Source: Owenia fusiformis (taxonomy: Eukaryota; Annelida; Polychaeta; Sabellida; Oweniidae). Taken from it: a DNA stretch of 64,000 bases. The translations under genes and the position numbers were made by a program. Location: contig CAIIXF020000009.1 in the NCBI GenBank assembly GCA_903813345.2, forward strand, positions 22,905,759 through 22,969,758, read 5' to 3'. Under the pieces are notes generated by a model, which did no database searches, was not told the DNA's origin, and was given only the letters and a program-made list of their open reading frames with translations. Every line of letters begins with the position of its first letter. Within the stretch, counting starts at the first letter, position 1. Below are positions 26,101-38,700 of the stretch, in pieces.

Positions 26101-28705
26101 GGTATAAAGCTGAACTGCAGGGTTCTGAAGGATTGGTTCCAGGTACATATGTAGACCTTCAGCCTCATGAGTAAGTTACATGTCATTAAATATCATGTTG
26201 TAAAGTAATGTGTGATAAAGAAACATGTGATAAGGTAGCATGTGATAAAGAAACATGTGATAAGGTAACATGTGGTAAGGTAACATGTGATAAAGAAACA
26301 TGTGGTAAGGTAACATGTGATAAAGAAACATGTGATAAGGTAACATGTGATAAAGAAACATGTGATAAAGAAACATGTGATAAGGTAACATGTGATAAAG
26401 AAACATGTAGTAAGGTAACATGTGATAAAGAAACATGTGATAAGGTAACATGTGATAAAGAAACATGTGATAAAGAACCATGTGGTAAGGTAGCATGTGA
26501 TAAAGAAACATGTGATAAGGTAACATGTGATAAAGAAACATATGATAAGGTAACATGTGATAAAGAAACATGTGAATAAGTAACATGTGATAAAGGTTAT
26601 ATTTCACGAAAGGTAACACTGTGTCATCCATAAAAGTCAAGCTTGAGTGGTGATACATTGTTACCCGAGAAGAATATTTCCTGTATCACATAAGCTGGAA
26701 TATGTCATGACTATTTTATCACATGTCTAGGACCATCAATGTAATGACTAAATTCTTTAGGGATATCCTGTTTCCATCCATCTTTACTTTGAATGGAGAA
26801 TACAATTAGTAACTTCAAAAGTGAGTTACATAATATGATGTCATACCATTGTCTTGAACAATGAAGTGACATAAACAGTGTTGTTTTAGATAATAACATT
26901 TGATCAAAATTCATCCACTAAATCCATTTATATCAAGTTAATGTAAACTTTATGTATGCTTTGAATGTGATCTTACCCAAATCACCTACTGCGAACCACA
27001 TGTTTTGTTATTAATTCTACTTGATAAACAGACTGATAATCTTCTCCGCATTCTAGATTTTCATGATTTAATGATCTCATGGTATTTTTTCCAGTTGGTT
27101 CAAAGAAATAACTCGTAAGGATGCAGAAGAAATGCTTAAACATGCACCTGATGGTAGTTTCCTGATACGTCCTAGTGAGAATCACCAAGCCTTCTCTATA
27201 ACAGTCAAGTAAGACATGACATCCTTCTCTGTAACAGTCAAGTAAGACATGACATCCCTCTCTATAACAGTCAAGTAAGACATGACATCCTTCTCTATAA
27301 GAGTCAAGTAGGACATATCATTCTTCTTACAACAGGCACAATCAACATAACATCATTGTCTTTAACAGTCAAGTAAGACTTGACATCATTTTTCTAATGG
27401 TCAAGTTAGAGATGAAATTATAAGGCATTCATCACTTAACCACAAGTCAAGTAAGACATGACATTCTTTTCTATAATGGTCCAGATATGCCATCACTTTT
27501 TATAACATTCAATGTGGGTCCTATAGGACATGTCACCTTCTCTACAATGTAAGAAACATAATAAGACATGTCATCCTTCTCCAATGGTTCAGTAAGACAC
27601 ATTATTTTCCAGAACAGTCAAGTTAGACATGTCATCTTTCTCTACAAAGGTCAAGTTAGACATGACATCCTTCTCTACAACATAACTTCTTTGTAACATT
27701 TCATATGAACCACTGTCACGCTTTTCTTTGCAGAAATGGCTCAAAGTCTGACCATTGGAGGATAATGAGGGATGGGGCTGGAAAATATTTTGTATGGGTG
27801 GTGAAATTTGATTCTTTAAATGCCCTTGTGAAACACTATAAATCTTCTTCAATATGTCGTAACAATAAGGTGTTACTGAGAGACGACAAATCTCCAGGTG
27901 CTACAGCCTCCTCCCCATCATGGAGCAAAAAAGAGGTAAGAGAGTATGAACTATGAAGAAAGTTTTTTATTCCTGTTTTTATGTAACCACAACAAGTGGT
28001 GACATGTTATGGTGTTTTATGGACAGTTGGTGTTCAATTTGGTTGGTGTTGAGCATGCGGTGGTTAGTGTTGTCAGTAACAAATGGCAGGTGGTGATATT
28101 TTACATGTTTATGCATTGTGATTACATTGTTTAAAACCTAAATAATATAATTCTGAATAATTATATAGAGTAAAACCTGTGTAAGTGGAACACATCTTGT
28201 ACCTCTAAAAAGTGTTCCACATGGGAGGTGTTCCACTTATTAGAGCTTCATTTAACATTAAGTCAGTTGGTCTTAGGAGGCTGAAAAGTGTTCCACTAAC
28301 AGAGGTGTTCAACTTTACAAGTTTCACTGTATTGATTCTACACACTTCAATACATAGCCATTTTGGAATGTATCTGACCAATAGCCTTCTCTTAAAACTT
28401 CATTATTTGTCCACAACCATTCAATAAAATTGTCTCAGTGAAAATTTCATATCAGAAAAAATGTTAGTAGCTTTTCTTTGTCTTTATTGCAGGAGGTCCC
28501 CCCACCAGTGATGGCAACAAAACAAATCAAAGTGAGGGCACTTTATGACTTTGAGGCTTCAGATGCTGAAGAATTGACTCTTAAAAAAGGAGACATTGTC
28601 ACGCTCATTGACAAAATTGATCAGAACTGGTGGACAGGATCCATCATGAGAGGAGGGGTGGAGAAAAAAGGATATTTCCCAAGCAATTATGTTGAAGCTT
28701 TTTGA
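23173..28705 (+). CDS. GRB2-like SH3-SH2-SH3 adaptor, diverged tandem copy B (5 exons)
   Basis: Exons: 23173-23250, 26067-26170, 27095-27208, 27734-27935, 28493-28705, giving 236 aa. The first exon (78 nt, MEAIAKYDYQSTNEDELSF) and the first three intron phases (0, 2, 2) equal those of the copy 8.4 kb upstream, so the pair arose by tandem duplication. N-SH3 keeps Y7, W38, P51 and Y54, but the usual RGD-like stretch reads RANSC. SH2 keeps R68, FLIR R86, H106 and W120. The phosphate-binding loop is one residue shorter and reads PSENHQAF instead of a SES.PGDF type. The C-SH3 (WWTGS..., FPSNYV) looks functional and ends right after it. Exon 4 runs through the SH2-SH3 linker, so the microexon of copy A has no counterpart. 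Likely a paralogue with altered phosphopeptide affinity (inference). Confidence 0.9.
25140..25345. repeat. Direct duplication of ~125 bp with a small palindrome
   Basis: catatgaagtt(c/a)aaactttacatg followed by cctttaagttag and atttcagtgtttaaaattat occurs twice. The first copy is bounded by aaaggccccat / atggggccttt, a hairpin. A third fragment with ggagaccattttccca recurs near 25585. Confidence 0.8.
25630..25745. repeat. ~49-bp tandem repeat, 2-3 units
   Basis: aaactatagcaagatagtgt followed by tttacacatttaca occurs twice exactly and a third time in decayed form. Confidence 0.85.
26195..26595. repeat. 15-bp minisatellite, about 26 units with 30-bp alternation
   Basis: Alternates acatgtgataaagaa and acatgtgataaggta, so pairs form a 30-bp higher-order unit. 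It begins 25 bp after the donor of exon 2 of GRB2 copy B. The frame reading CDKETCDKVT and its minus shadow are repeat artefacts. Confidence 0.95.
26600..27094 (+). other. Rest of intron 2 of GRB2 copy B
   Basis: No further structure seen before the acceptor at 27093-27094. Confidence 0.4.
27188..27320. repeat. 33-bp tandem repeat made from an exon end plus its splice donor
   Basis: The unit ccttctctataacagtcaag + taagacatgacat occurs four times. The first unit contains the last codons (FSITVK) and the 5' splice site of exon 3 of GRB2 copy B. Degenerate copies with gtcaagtWagacatgacat continue to about 27690, filling most of intron 3. Confidence 0.9.
27981..28098. mobile_element. Short ATGTYACCACC-ended MITE (copy 1)
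   Basis: Starts atgtaaccac and ends ggtggtgatat. The interior has ttggtgttgagcatgcggtg and aacaaatggcagg. Sister copies at 48550-48663 (+) and 56428-56548 (inverted); fragments at 21398-21450 and 33178-33235. Confidence 0.72.
28168..28329. mobile_element. pogo/Tigger-like MITE (copy 2), TA target
   Basis: Ends gagtaaaacctg and ttcactg between TA dinucleotides. Inside: aagtgttccacatgggaggt and gttccactaacagaggtgtt. Sister of 22318-22495. It lies in intron 4 of GRB2 copy B, about 160 bp before the last exon. Confidence 0.82.
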
Positions 28706-29480
28706 AATACCACCAGTGCGATAGACGATCATAATTAATTGAGATACTGTACAGAAAACAGAACTTGGATAGACACGTCACTGACTATATACACTCCAAT
28801 GGATGCAACTGTGTCGCCCATCATCAACAGGTGGGGTAGAGAATGAGTCAGAGTATGCTTACCATGTTCGTAATTTAATTGGCGAACAATACTGAGACAA
28901 ATAGCTGTGATGTCATTGCAACAATGCATTAGTATAGTCAAGATGTATGATGCCATTCTAAATGATGAGGATTACTACAGACTAATCACTAACACACGGG
29001 TAGATTTGCAATTCCAGAAATAAAATTCCTCTGATTTCATAGCATGGTGACTAACCAAAAATATTTAGTACCTGGGATTGTAAACCAAACTTGGTCTATA
29101 TTTACTTAAAAACTAAAAAAGTTTCCAGAAAGGAACGTTTCAGAAAGTCATGCCAGCTATAGGTTATCATGGCATTCTTTGTAAGAGCAGAAAAAGGATG
29201 AACTGATTGTAAATTTTCAAAAAGTTCTTACAATTTTGTTAAAAAATGTTGCTGCCTGGAAAATGTGCCATCAGATATCATATATCTGGCCAATATAGCC
29301 TCGTTTCTTTTGCTCACTAAAAGGGATTGGGATTTGTTTTTATAAGAAAGGTCTATTTTTGACTTCATTTAGTTTAACTAGCTTTATCTGCCAATAATCA
29401 TTCCACGATGAGTGATAACTGGCAAAATGATTTTACTTTCTCTTTCTCTATGATTTTACTTTCTTTCTCTATGCTTTTAG
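28706..29480 (+). other. 3' flank of GRB2 copy B
   Basis: Likely 3'UTR and beyond; a candidate polyadenylation signal is at 29019-29024. No other gene seen. Confidence 0.4.
29019..29024 (+). terminator. Candidate polyadenylation signal, GRB2 copy B
   Basis: AATAAA 314 nt after the stop codon, followed by a T/G-bearing tract (ttcctctgatttc). AATAAA is common in this AT-rich DNA, so this is tentative. Confidence 0.4.
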
Positions 29481-29689
29481 CCAAGTAGTTTCATTAAGGC
29501 TACAAAACAGGTCACCCTAAAAGGGTATTTTAGCAAAACGGGTGGGTTTCTTCTCTGAAGTCTTGCAAGAGAATCTTCAGGAACAAATTCTGATGATACC
29601 TAATTGCCATAAAGGTTTCTTGATCATTATTAATTCTGAGATTCTTGACCTTTCTTACATGCCATAAGAATGAACAAGTTAGCGATCTC

Positions 29690-30215
29690 TCTGAGCATGT
29701 AAATAAGACGAACAGCTGTATTAACATGTCATCTCTTAATAACAGCTGCATTAAGATGTACATGTATTGATAGGCATCCTGAAATAAACAGCTGCATTGA
29801 TAAGATGTATTGACAGGTCATTACTAAAACCTCAGTCACATTTACATCGTACTCTCATCGCACTGCTTATCCCTATAATTCATGCTTCCTATTTCACCCA
29901 ATTTTGGGAAGCTACGGCCGTCGTATGGTTACCATAGATCAAATGTGACCGAGGCATTAATAAACAGCTGTGTTAATAAATATAAAGTATTGACAGGTCA
30001 TCTCTCAATAAACAGCTGTATTGATAAATAAACAGCTGTTTTGATAGGTTATCTCCAAGCAGATAGCTGTATTGATGAATAAACAACTGTTTTGATAAGT
30101 TATTCCTAAGCAGACAGCTGTATTGATAAATAAACAACTGTTTTGATATGTCATCCCTAAGCAGACAGCTGTATTGATAAAATAGCTGTATTGATGTCAT
30201 CCCTTTAAAACATAA
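29690..30215. repeat. 51-bp minisatellite with AACAGCTG cores
   Basis: Clean units of about 51 bp at 29973-30200 (aagcagacagctgtattgat plus aaataaacaactgttttgat) with looser copies from 29690. CAGCTG is an E-box and recurs about ten times. Confidence 0.88.
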
Positions 30216-31625
30216 CATGATGTAGCTATTCAAAACCTAATCACTAATATAAGATACACACTAACAGCACTAATCCTGAGTCTTGACATGAATAGGTACT
30301 TAAAAGTTATTACTATAAGTAGCCCATGTTGCCTAAGCTACTTGCTCAGAGTTTGGACCTTATCTCTTGTTGTTTCAATTTGACAGTACCAATTCATCTA
30401 TTATAGCTACAGTATATACAAATGATCATACAAAGTCTTGCCATAATTCCAAGGGGAAATACCCAATGTAACTTATTTTATGTGTGTCTTGAATTTAAAG
30501 TAAAACTTGTCAGCGTGTCTGTTTAAAAAGTTATTCATTTTCTCTATATAAATCAATGAGTTTGTGGCATACATAAAAATGACTTTTTAAAATGTGAACA
30601 TTGACATGTGGATAAACATGTTTTATTTATTTATTATCTAAATGAGTTTCTGGATTTATGTTTCACAAAAGTATAACATAAGTGAAAATATGTTGACTAA
30701 TGACTATTACAGAATGTATTTTAAAAGGATAGCTGCATTTGAAGTGTATGTGACATCATTTGAATTTGAGTGACATCATTTTTATCAACAAGTTGATTGA
30801 ATATCAACATCTGCAAGTATTGATCAAGGACTTGATAGGAATGATATCAAAAAGCTGATTATTCCACTAATAATGACATAAGAATGTGATAAATAGAGGA
30901 TATCCTATATATGATTTAGGAGTGACATGATTTAATCCTTAAATAGATATTTCACATATGTATTTCAGTTATGTCGAAGTGGAGTATCTTTTATCCCATA
31001 GTTGAGACAAAATCTGTAAGATAACATGTAAATATTGTATTTAAGACATTTTGCAAATGCGTGGAAAAGGCGATATCTGTGGAATAGAGAATATTCCACA
31101 GGTAGCAATATCATTTTTTCCATAGATGTGACATGATGTGACATTTTCCCACCAATGTGACATGTATTGTTATCTATTATGTGATGATTTTATGATGTCA
31201 CGTCATGGATGAATGTTAGTTTTCAAATGCTTTGATATCAATACATTGATATCAATATCTGCACTCCTTCGTTACTCTCACTCATTCAGAAATTGATATC
31301 AACTCATGGATAAAAATAATATCACTCAAAATCATGGAATGTCCTCAACATATGTACATGTATTTCACTTGTCTATTACAATAACACAGATCCATAATGC
31401 TTTTAGCTGTCAACTTCAACAGTATAGAAATTCTCTGACGTCTGCCATTATTCAACGTGACATACTGTAAATAGAATATGAACATGTTGGACATGGGACT
31501 TCAACTTGAACTTAATGTATAACTTATTGTAAATAATAGTAATGTTCAGAAATAAAGAAAATGAACCAATAGAAAAAATGCAATTTTGTTGATATTAACC
31601 CCCATTATATAGACATATGATCAAA
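30216..31625. other. Spacer with a short repeat shared with 61650
   Basis: AT-rich. At 31225-31335 a palindromic GATATCA-rich block (ttgatatcaa, ctcactcattc, gatatcaactca, gataaaaataatatcactca) resembles one at 61625-61720. A small hairpin (tctgtggaata / tattccacag) lies at 31077-31100. Confidence 0.5.
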
Positions 31626-31895
31626 CCTAAGGATTGGCTCCCAGGGTTCCAACTTGATATTCTGCCATATATGGATGTCGTAATTACAAAATTCGAAATC
31701 AAACAGCCACCATTTATTCACTTCGTAATTTGAATCGCGGGTTTTGGTCAAAACACAGAAGTGAAGTGATCAAGATATTAGTTCAAATCTTTTGGAATGG
31801 TTATAATGTCAGAAAATAACAACATCCTCAATGTTTTTGTTGATTAAGGTCATGGTCGAATATCGAGTTGGAACCCTGGGAGTCATTCCTTCTTG
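31626..31895. mobile_element. AGGATTGGCTCCCAG MITE (copy 1)
   Basis: Left end aggattggctcccagggttc; right end inverse (gaaccctgggagtcattcct). Interior aaattcgaaatcaaacagcc is shared in inverted orientation with the 44416 and 55950 copies. No clear target duplication. Confidence 0.8.
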
Positions 31896-32758
31896 CATCA
31901 AAGATCCAACATGCCAGATATAGACTCTAGATATTTTATTCCATTTCCTGTCATTTCAATAATAATTGTTGTTGACTTGTATAGATGGCAGTGTGTGACA
32001 TTTCCAGGTGTATGATAGAAAACTTAAATATTGCTTCAATAACACATGAGTTCATTACTCGACACTTCAGTTCATATTAGTATGGAAACCCTAACTCACC
32101 ATTGGGTTACTCGTTAAAGCTTCTTTATGTTTGAAAATTTTGGTTATGTATCTTGCAATGAAAATACATGTAAGGGGATGTGTAAATTAACTTTATTTCA
32201 AATACAATAACTCCAAATTTTCCCAAATAGATCCAAAGTAATGACACATTTGGTGAATTTTTGAAAATTGCCACTCCCATGTAAACAAGTGGGAAATGGT
32301 GGGTTCAGGGCAAATTGAATTTCGGGATATCTTTATATAGAAAACTGAATTGTTCAACTTTTTTGCATGCGTTACGTCAAGTTAACTTATATTAAAGTTA
32401 CAGAGCTTCAAATACATTTTTGTAATCCAATGGGGAGTCAGTTTCGCCAAAATTATGGAGGAGAGTGTATGTCAATGCTCCTCAATATATTGATTATGGT
32501 CTAGTCATCTCCATTCGGTTTATTTGGGAGACCCGTATATCTGTGGGTGGTGGTGGTATGTAATATTACACTATGGACATCTTTGACACTATAGTATGCC
32601 ACTGATGAGTCATTTGATGTAACCTCAGCTCAAAACAGAATTTGATTTTGGTGGCATCTGGGCTGAGAGCTCCATTTTCATTGTCATTCCCAAGAGCTAT
32701 CATCCATTAAAAGATAACACAGTTAAATTCAATATAAGAAGTTATATCAGAAGTTATA
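31896..32758. other. Spacer 3' of NOL12
   Basis: A stretch at 32270-32450 (ggtgggttcagggcaaattg, taaagttacagagcttcaaa) is a diverged copy of one at 36610-36790 (ggtggattcggggcaaatca, taaagttacaaagctacaag). The NOL12 polyadenylation site should lie here. Confidence 0.5.
32192..32197 (-). terminator. Candidate polyadenylation signal, NOL12
   Basis: AATAAA on the minus strand, about 560 nt past the stop codon. Tentative because of the AT-rich background. Confidence 0.3.
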
Positions 32759-35700
32759 TCATCGACGGGGTTGTCGTTTCTTGTGCTTATTGTTTTTCAT
32801 TGCCCGATCCTTTGTTGGTTTCTTCTTTTTATGTAAACCCATCAATTGGGCAAAGTTTTTCTGTTTCTTAGGTTTATGGGATGATTTAGCAGGCCTGGAA
32901 TTAATCAATAGAAACATGAGTACAAGTGTTCAGAAATTATAAATTAAACATGCCAAATCAAGCTATCAGACCTACAGGGTGTACCAAATGATACATAACA
33001 AAATAGAATCAGAGACTGATTGTGTTATTTCCCTAATTGAATCAACTAGGCAGAAGTTAAACACAGAACAGTCCTTTGAAGTAGTGTTTATGCACTGTAG
33101 CTCTTAGATAAGTGCTAGTAAGGTATTAACTTTGTTAGATATACAAGAATAGTTTAAATATCAACAAGGTATTAACTAATGCCATTTGTTACAGACGCCA
33201 AATGCCTGAAACCATCCAAAAAAATTTGGAGACCAGAAAGTAAAGTAAAAGTAAAAAAAGTAAAGTAAAAGTAAAGGCACAACTTTTAAAGAGCACAGTA
33301 CTTACTTGGAACTTAATTTTTTCATTTCATCTTTGTATTTCTTTATCTTTTTTTGATATTTATCATGTATATCTTTTTTAGCTTCATTTTCATCTTCGGA
33401 ATCATCGTCATCATCATCATCATCATTGTTATCACCATCTGATTCATTGGACCCCTACAAAAATGTCACAAAAATCACATGAAATGTTTATATCTCAAAT
33501 ATCTGCTTAAAGGCAGAATGAGATATATAGGGGTGACAAAATTACAAGCTACATGTACAATTGACCTACCCATGTATTCCTTATGAAGTCAAATACAATC
33601 CCCAAAAAGATTCATGATATGTTATAAATTGGTGAAGTTATAATGGATTCAAAGTGCAAAAATTGGTGAAAAATGTTTAAATTCTCCAAATAATAGGAAT
33701 GGTAACCATTCTTATAGAAAGAAATTACATTATTGTAAAATTCTTTAGTTTTCCTGCGATAAATAGATGTATTTTGAATGTTACACATTTTGGCCACCAT
33801 AAAAATACAGGAAATGATGGATGGGACCCAAAAAATGCAATAGATCATAGAAAATAAGTTCACATCACTGGCAAAAGTCTCGGTTAGGTTTTCTCTTAGA
33901 TGCTAAAAGATTACATTTATTGTAGATGTACACATCTGCTGGACATTCTCCATATCTACTGTACATCGTTAAAAGTGCACGAAAGGCATTTTAGAAATGA
34001 ACGGTGTCATTTCAAAATAAAATTCCTAAGGTGCTTTAGAAATGTTGGTGTAATCAGGATGGCGATTTTGTGAAGCGCTTTTAGCATTTTTTCTGGTGTA
34101 ATTCCAGCAATTAAATCCTGGTCTAAAACAATTGATATTTGTTACCCAGTTGATAACACTCAGGCTATTGACTTAGTCAAGGGTATTCACATAATAAACT
34201 GACCAGATTAGTGCCAAGTCTTGTTGAATCTGCATTGAAGTCAATTGGTGTGACATCGGCAATTGTGACAGTGTGACGAGGCAGTTGGTAGGTCTTGTAT
34301 TCCATCTGGTCCACAAGGTGAGCCACCTCAGGTACAGCTACTGGTTGATTCTCTAGCATCTCCTTTCTCTCATTTCTCTTCTACAAGCATTCAAGAAATC
34401 CATGTGCAAAATGAGTGGAACGCACTCCAGGGAAGAAATACATGTAAAATGAGTGTAATGTAACCCAGGTAAGAAATACATGTAAAATGAGTGAAATGCA
34501 CTCCAGTGAAGAAATGCATGTAAAATGAATGAAATGCACTCCGGGGAAGATATACGCAGTAAAACCTGTGTATATTTTAGCTTTGAGGTCTTGTTTTGTT
34601 AAAGATGCATTATACCATAGGTTTCTCCCCCAGACAATCAATGATGTCCTATTGTTATTGCTCATCTTATATCTCACATACCATGGATATATTTTGAGAA
34701 TAAGTTTTGGGTATATTATTGCCGAAATATTGAAATAATCAACAGAACAACCAAACTCCAGAATTAAACACAATCGATTCCTCGGCTAGAGAGGGGAATG
34801 CCCATTGAGTCACACAAGCGCCTTAAACCAGGCAGCCAATCAGGTTCATGATAAACAAATTCAACGTCCAATCAGATAACAGGAGGACTTTCCCGGTATA
34901 TTCAAACTTCAGGTTGAATTAATTTCTTAGAAAATAATTAGATCGGCCAGCACAGTCGCAAAATTAACACTGAAAGAGGGGGATTTTGGACTTCGTCTTT
35001 GGTAAGTAGATGGGTGAATATGTGGTGAAACTCAATATGCAAAAAAGTCCAGAGGGGTCTTGATTGTGCTATCCTATGGCATAGGCATAGCCGTAGGCAG
35101 CGGGGGTTCGGTGGGTTCGAACGAACCCCCGGTCAGGATTTTCAAAAATATAATTTTGCGGAAAAATGCATATAACCAGAAACATTTTTTGCTGAGCTAT
35201 TTGAAAACTACATAAATTATATGAGCAGTAAATGAATTGATATTTGTTATGGTGAACACGAGAGCCTTATTTTGTTAAAAACATGTCATAGTGAAGATAC
35301 ACTTCCCTCAAAATGTTTGGCAACCTTAGGCACGGGGTGAGATTTAATTTTGGGAAGACCCCAGAGCATGAGATTTTACATTTAGATATATAATTTCGCA
35401 CAATTAACTTAAAAGCTGCTTTTTCTCGGCCAATACGAAGTTATTGAAAACAATGCAGACGTCCCATACTCCGAATGATTTTTACAACATTGACGAATAA
35501 ATATCTGGAATAGTCGTGATATTGATGAAACATATGTTCTTTCAAATGTGTAAGGGAACATGGGGCAAAACGGCCCTAAAAATTGAGAGTGAAAAGTAGA
35601 ATTACCTCTTACGTATAGCGAGACGCAGCTAGGTTAAAAATGGGCGGTCGAAAAGGTGGCGGAAATTTCAAAATTCGATTATGTGACTTTTGAAGAACCA

Positions 35701-38700
35701 TCTTTTTATAGTTCAAAAGATATTTCGATGGGCCATTTTGCCCAACAGGGCCGTTTTGCCCCATGTTCCCTTACATCTCTGTTTTGTTTTATTTCAATTA
35801 AAATTTAAAATATTTCTTGGGGCGTCCCTGGGGCTGGCAAGTCCCCGAAACCAATTTATTCATTCTTTCATTTGTTCAGTATTTATTTACCCATCACTTT
35901 TCCAAAGAAAAATCAATCATTGCAAAAAATGATTTTGTTTTTTTTTCAGATTCACTCCAGTCATCTAAGAGATTGTATAGAATTCAAATTGTTATCGTTC
36001 CAGTTTACTTGCTCTCCATTTTTATGTTAATGTCATGATATGTTTAGCGAATAAATGACATAATAAAAAACATTGAAAAATCATATGGTATTAATCTTCA
36101 AATAATGAAGGCCTAATTTGTTATCAAGCCGTCTGAACTTAACAAAATACGTTTTATATTCGAACAGACGCTTGTATTTATAAATGATTTATATCCACCA
36201 AAACGTTTTAATTATCAATTGCAGTTGATCTGCTCCGGAGGACTTACCGCTGAGCTCCGGGGACGTTTAAAACAAAGCATAACTGAGACATACTTATTTG
36301 AATAATAGATATTTTCATCAGTAATACGACTATCCCGGATAGTTTAAAAAAAGCCTTCGTGTGAACGTTGTGAAAAGTTATCGTAGAAGAACGATCTTTC
36401 GGAGTATAGGGTGTTTGCGGCAATTTCAATAACCTTGCATTTGATCCGAACTGGCTTCCAACAAAATTCCTGAAAAATAATGATAAGCCATTGCATGAGA
36501 TGATTTATTTTGTCCTAGATGAAGTAGCTTAAGTTAAAGAATAAATTGTGCGAAATAGTTGATATTCCCTGGAAACAAATCATGCCCCAGGGTCTTCTAG
36601 AAATTAGACGAAATAATGGTGGATTCGGGGCAAATCAGATTTCAGGATATATATTCAGTAAAAGATTCACCGAAATGTATTTTGATACAGAAAATCAATT
36701 ATAAGTTGTCTGGCTTTTTTGCACGTTGCCTGTTTATTTTACTTGTGAACATTAAAGTTACAAAGCTACAAGGTCATTTTTAAAAATCATTTTAACGCCC
36801 TGTGTTATTTCAATGGAAGAGGTTTCTTGATGAAGCCTAATCTTTCAGACTTTGCTTGACGTAAATAAAGGCATCATTTTTATTAAATAAAATTCAAATT
36901 CAATTGCCTACTTAATGATCTGGTATGAAAATGAATTATGTTTCCCCTCCCAAAATAGTTTTTTTCTTTACAAATAAGAATTCAAACTTAAAGATGCTTT
37001 AACACATAATCCAATGGGTTAGTTAGGATTGCCAAACTTCTGGAGGGGATGTAATTGTACAAATTGCATTATTTGAGGAACCCTAATGAAGGGGGGGATT
37101 TGTGAATAACATAAAAAAATAGAACCCCCGGTCACCAAATCCTGGCTACGCCACTGATAGGGCCTCTTTAAGTGTTATATAAATTGACTTATTTTAGACT
37201 GACTGTGATCTGAATGGTTCCTCCTTTTCTTGTCAAATTTCAATCTCTTTATAATTCTTTATAATCTCAGATGATCCTTCAGATAGTTGAATCCTTGACA
37301 CATTTGACTCAGATAAAGGACGTAATTGAATTAATTAAAGGATATGACAGAGTCAATCTGTTTTTTAAATTGATGGGGATGAGAAAAAGATGAAGTTGGG
37401 ACTTAGCAGACAGAGATGATAATAATTAACCAGATTATCTTTAAAGCAATCAAGGCTAGACACTTTTCCTGTATTACAAAAACAAAGCTTATTCAGAATT
37501 ATAATTAATCTTATTGGTGTGACGTCATATAGAAATGATATTAGACATGATGGAGAGACGAAATGGCGGACACGTGGCAGTTTTGAGCTAAAAATGTTAT
37601 TGTTTCTTTTATGAAAACCATGGGTCGAATATTTACTAGGTATGCCGATTTGACGAGATCATGAGTATATCTTTATATGTGTGAACTTTCGGTGAAATTC
37701 ATACTAAACATCGATGCGTATAAGCGTCCCCCGTTTTTTCAAAATCGGGGGGCGCTTAACCACTATCTAGATCATGTCAGTAAGATCTTAGACTTGGCAT
37801 GTGCTTAGAATGAATGTTGATCTAGTCAAACCATACACTTTCGTGAAAATAAATCAATAAATACGAAATACAGAAGATAGTCTCTCAAAATCAAAAATAC
37901 TTCTTCTCTCAGTCAGTCTCTCATTGAACAAAGATCGATTTGGGATTGATTATATATATGTTATATGTCCCTGGGCCTATGGGGTTATTAATTTGATAAT
38001 TGCAGAGTAAACAACCATCCCACATTTATTAGGCCTATATGGCCCTGATCAATCCTCCAGTACTCCAATCTACATTTGCCTTACCTTCTGTTTTATTTTA
38101 TTTCTTTCTTCTTTATATTCTATCAACAACTGTTCTTGAGCTTTTTTTCTCCGATCATCTTTGCGTTTTTTAAATCCTGTACAGAAGTCTCTGGAAGTAA
38201 AAATGAGTCAAACAGTGATAAAGATCCCACTTGAATTAAATTTGAAAATTGAAAGGTTGTCCTAGAGACTTATTAGTTGACTTATTATTAGACTTTTTAA
38301 CCTGTAGATTTATTAGTAGCTTGCATCAGAAGAATGACAAGAAATACAATTATAATTCACATCAAAATTGTGTTTGTTTGTTTGTGTTCGTTCGACTTCG
38401 CTTCTTAAAAGAGAGCTTCTTGACGACTTTCTTTTGGTCATTTCCTCTGAAGTTAATAACCATGCATCAAATCCAAAATGACAAATCGAGAGTTGTTTAT
38501 AGGGCTAATCTGAGCGTCTACTCTGCTTATTTCGTTCAGTACAACATTCGTTCAGAACAACAAATTAAAAAATTGTGTGTACTGCCCACCATATTTGTTT
38601 CAAGTCTAACTACGACATAGAGTAATCTACATAATGATGACAAATCTTCTGAACAAATCATAATATGTTTGGAATGTTTTGATAACCGGGAAATTATCTT

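Noticed and set aside
26208-26579. 123-codon Cys-rich frame (CDKETCDKVT repeats)
   Set aside because: Entirely produced by the 15-bp intron minisatellite; both strands are open and there is no start context, signal peptide or homologue.
38249-38620. 123-codon plus frame in NOL12 intron 1
   Set aside because: Antisense to an intron, no domain, contains a dispersed repeat shared with 50289.
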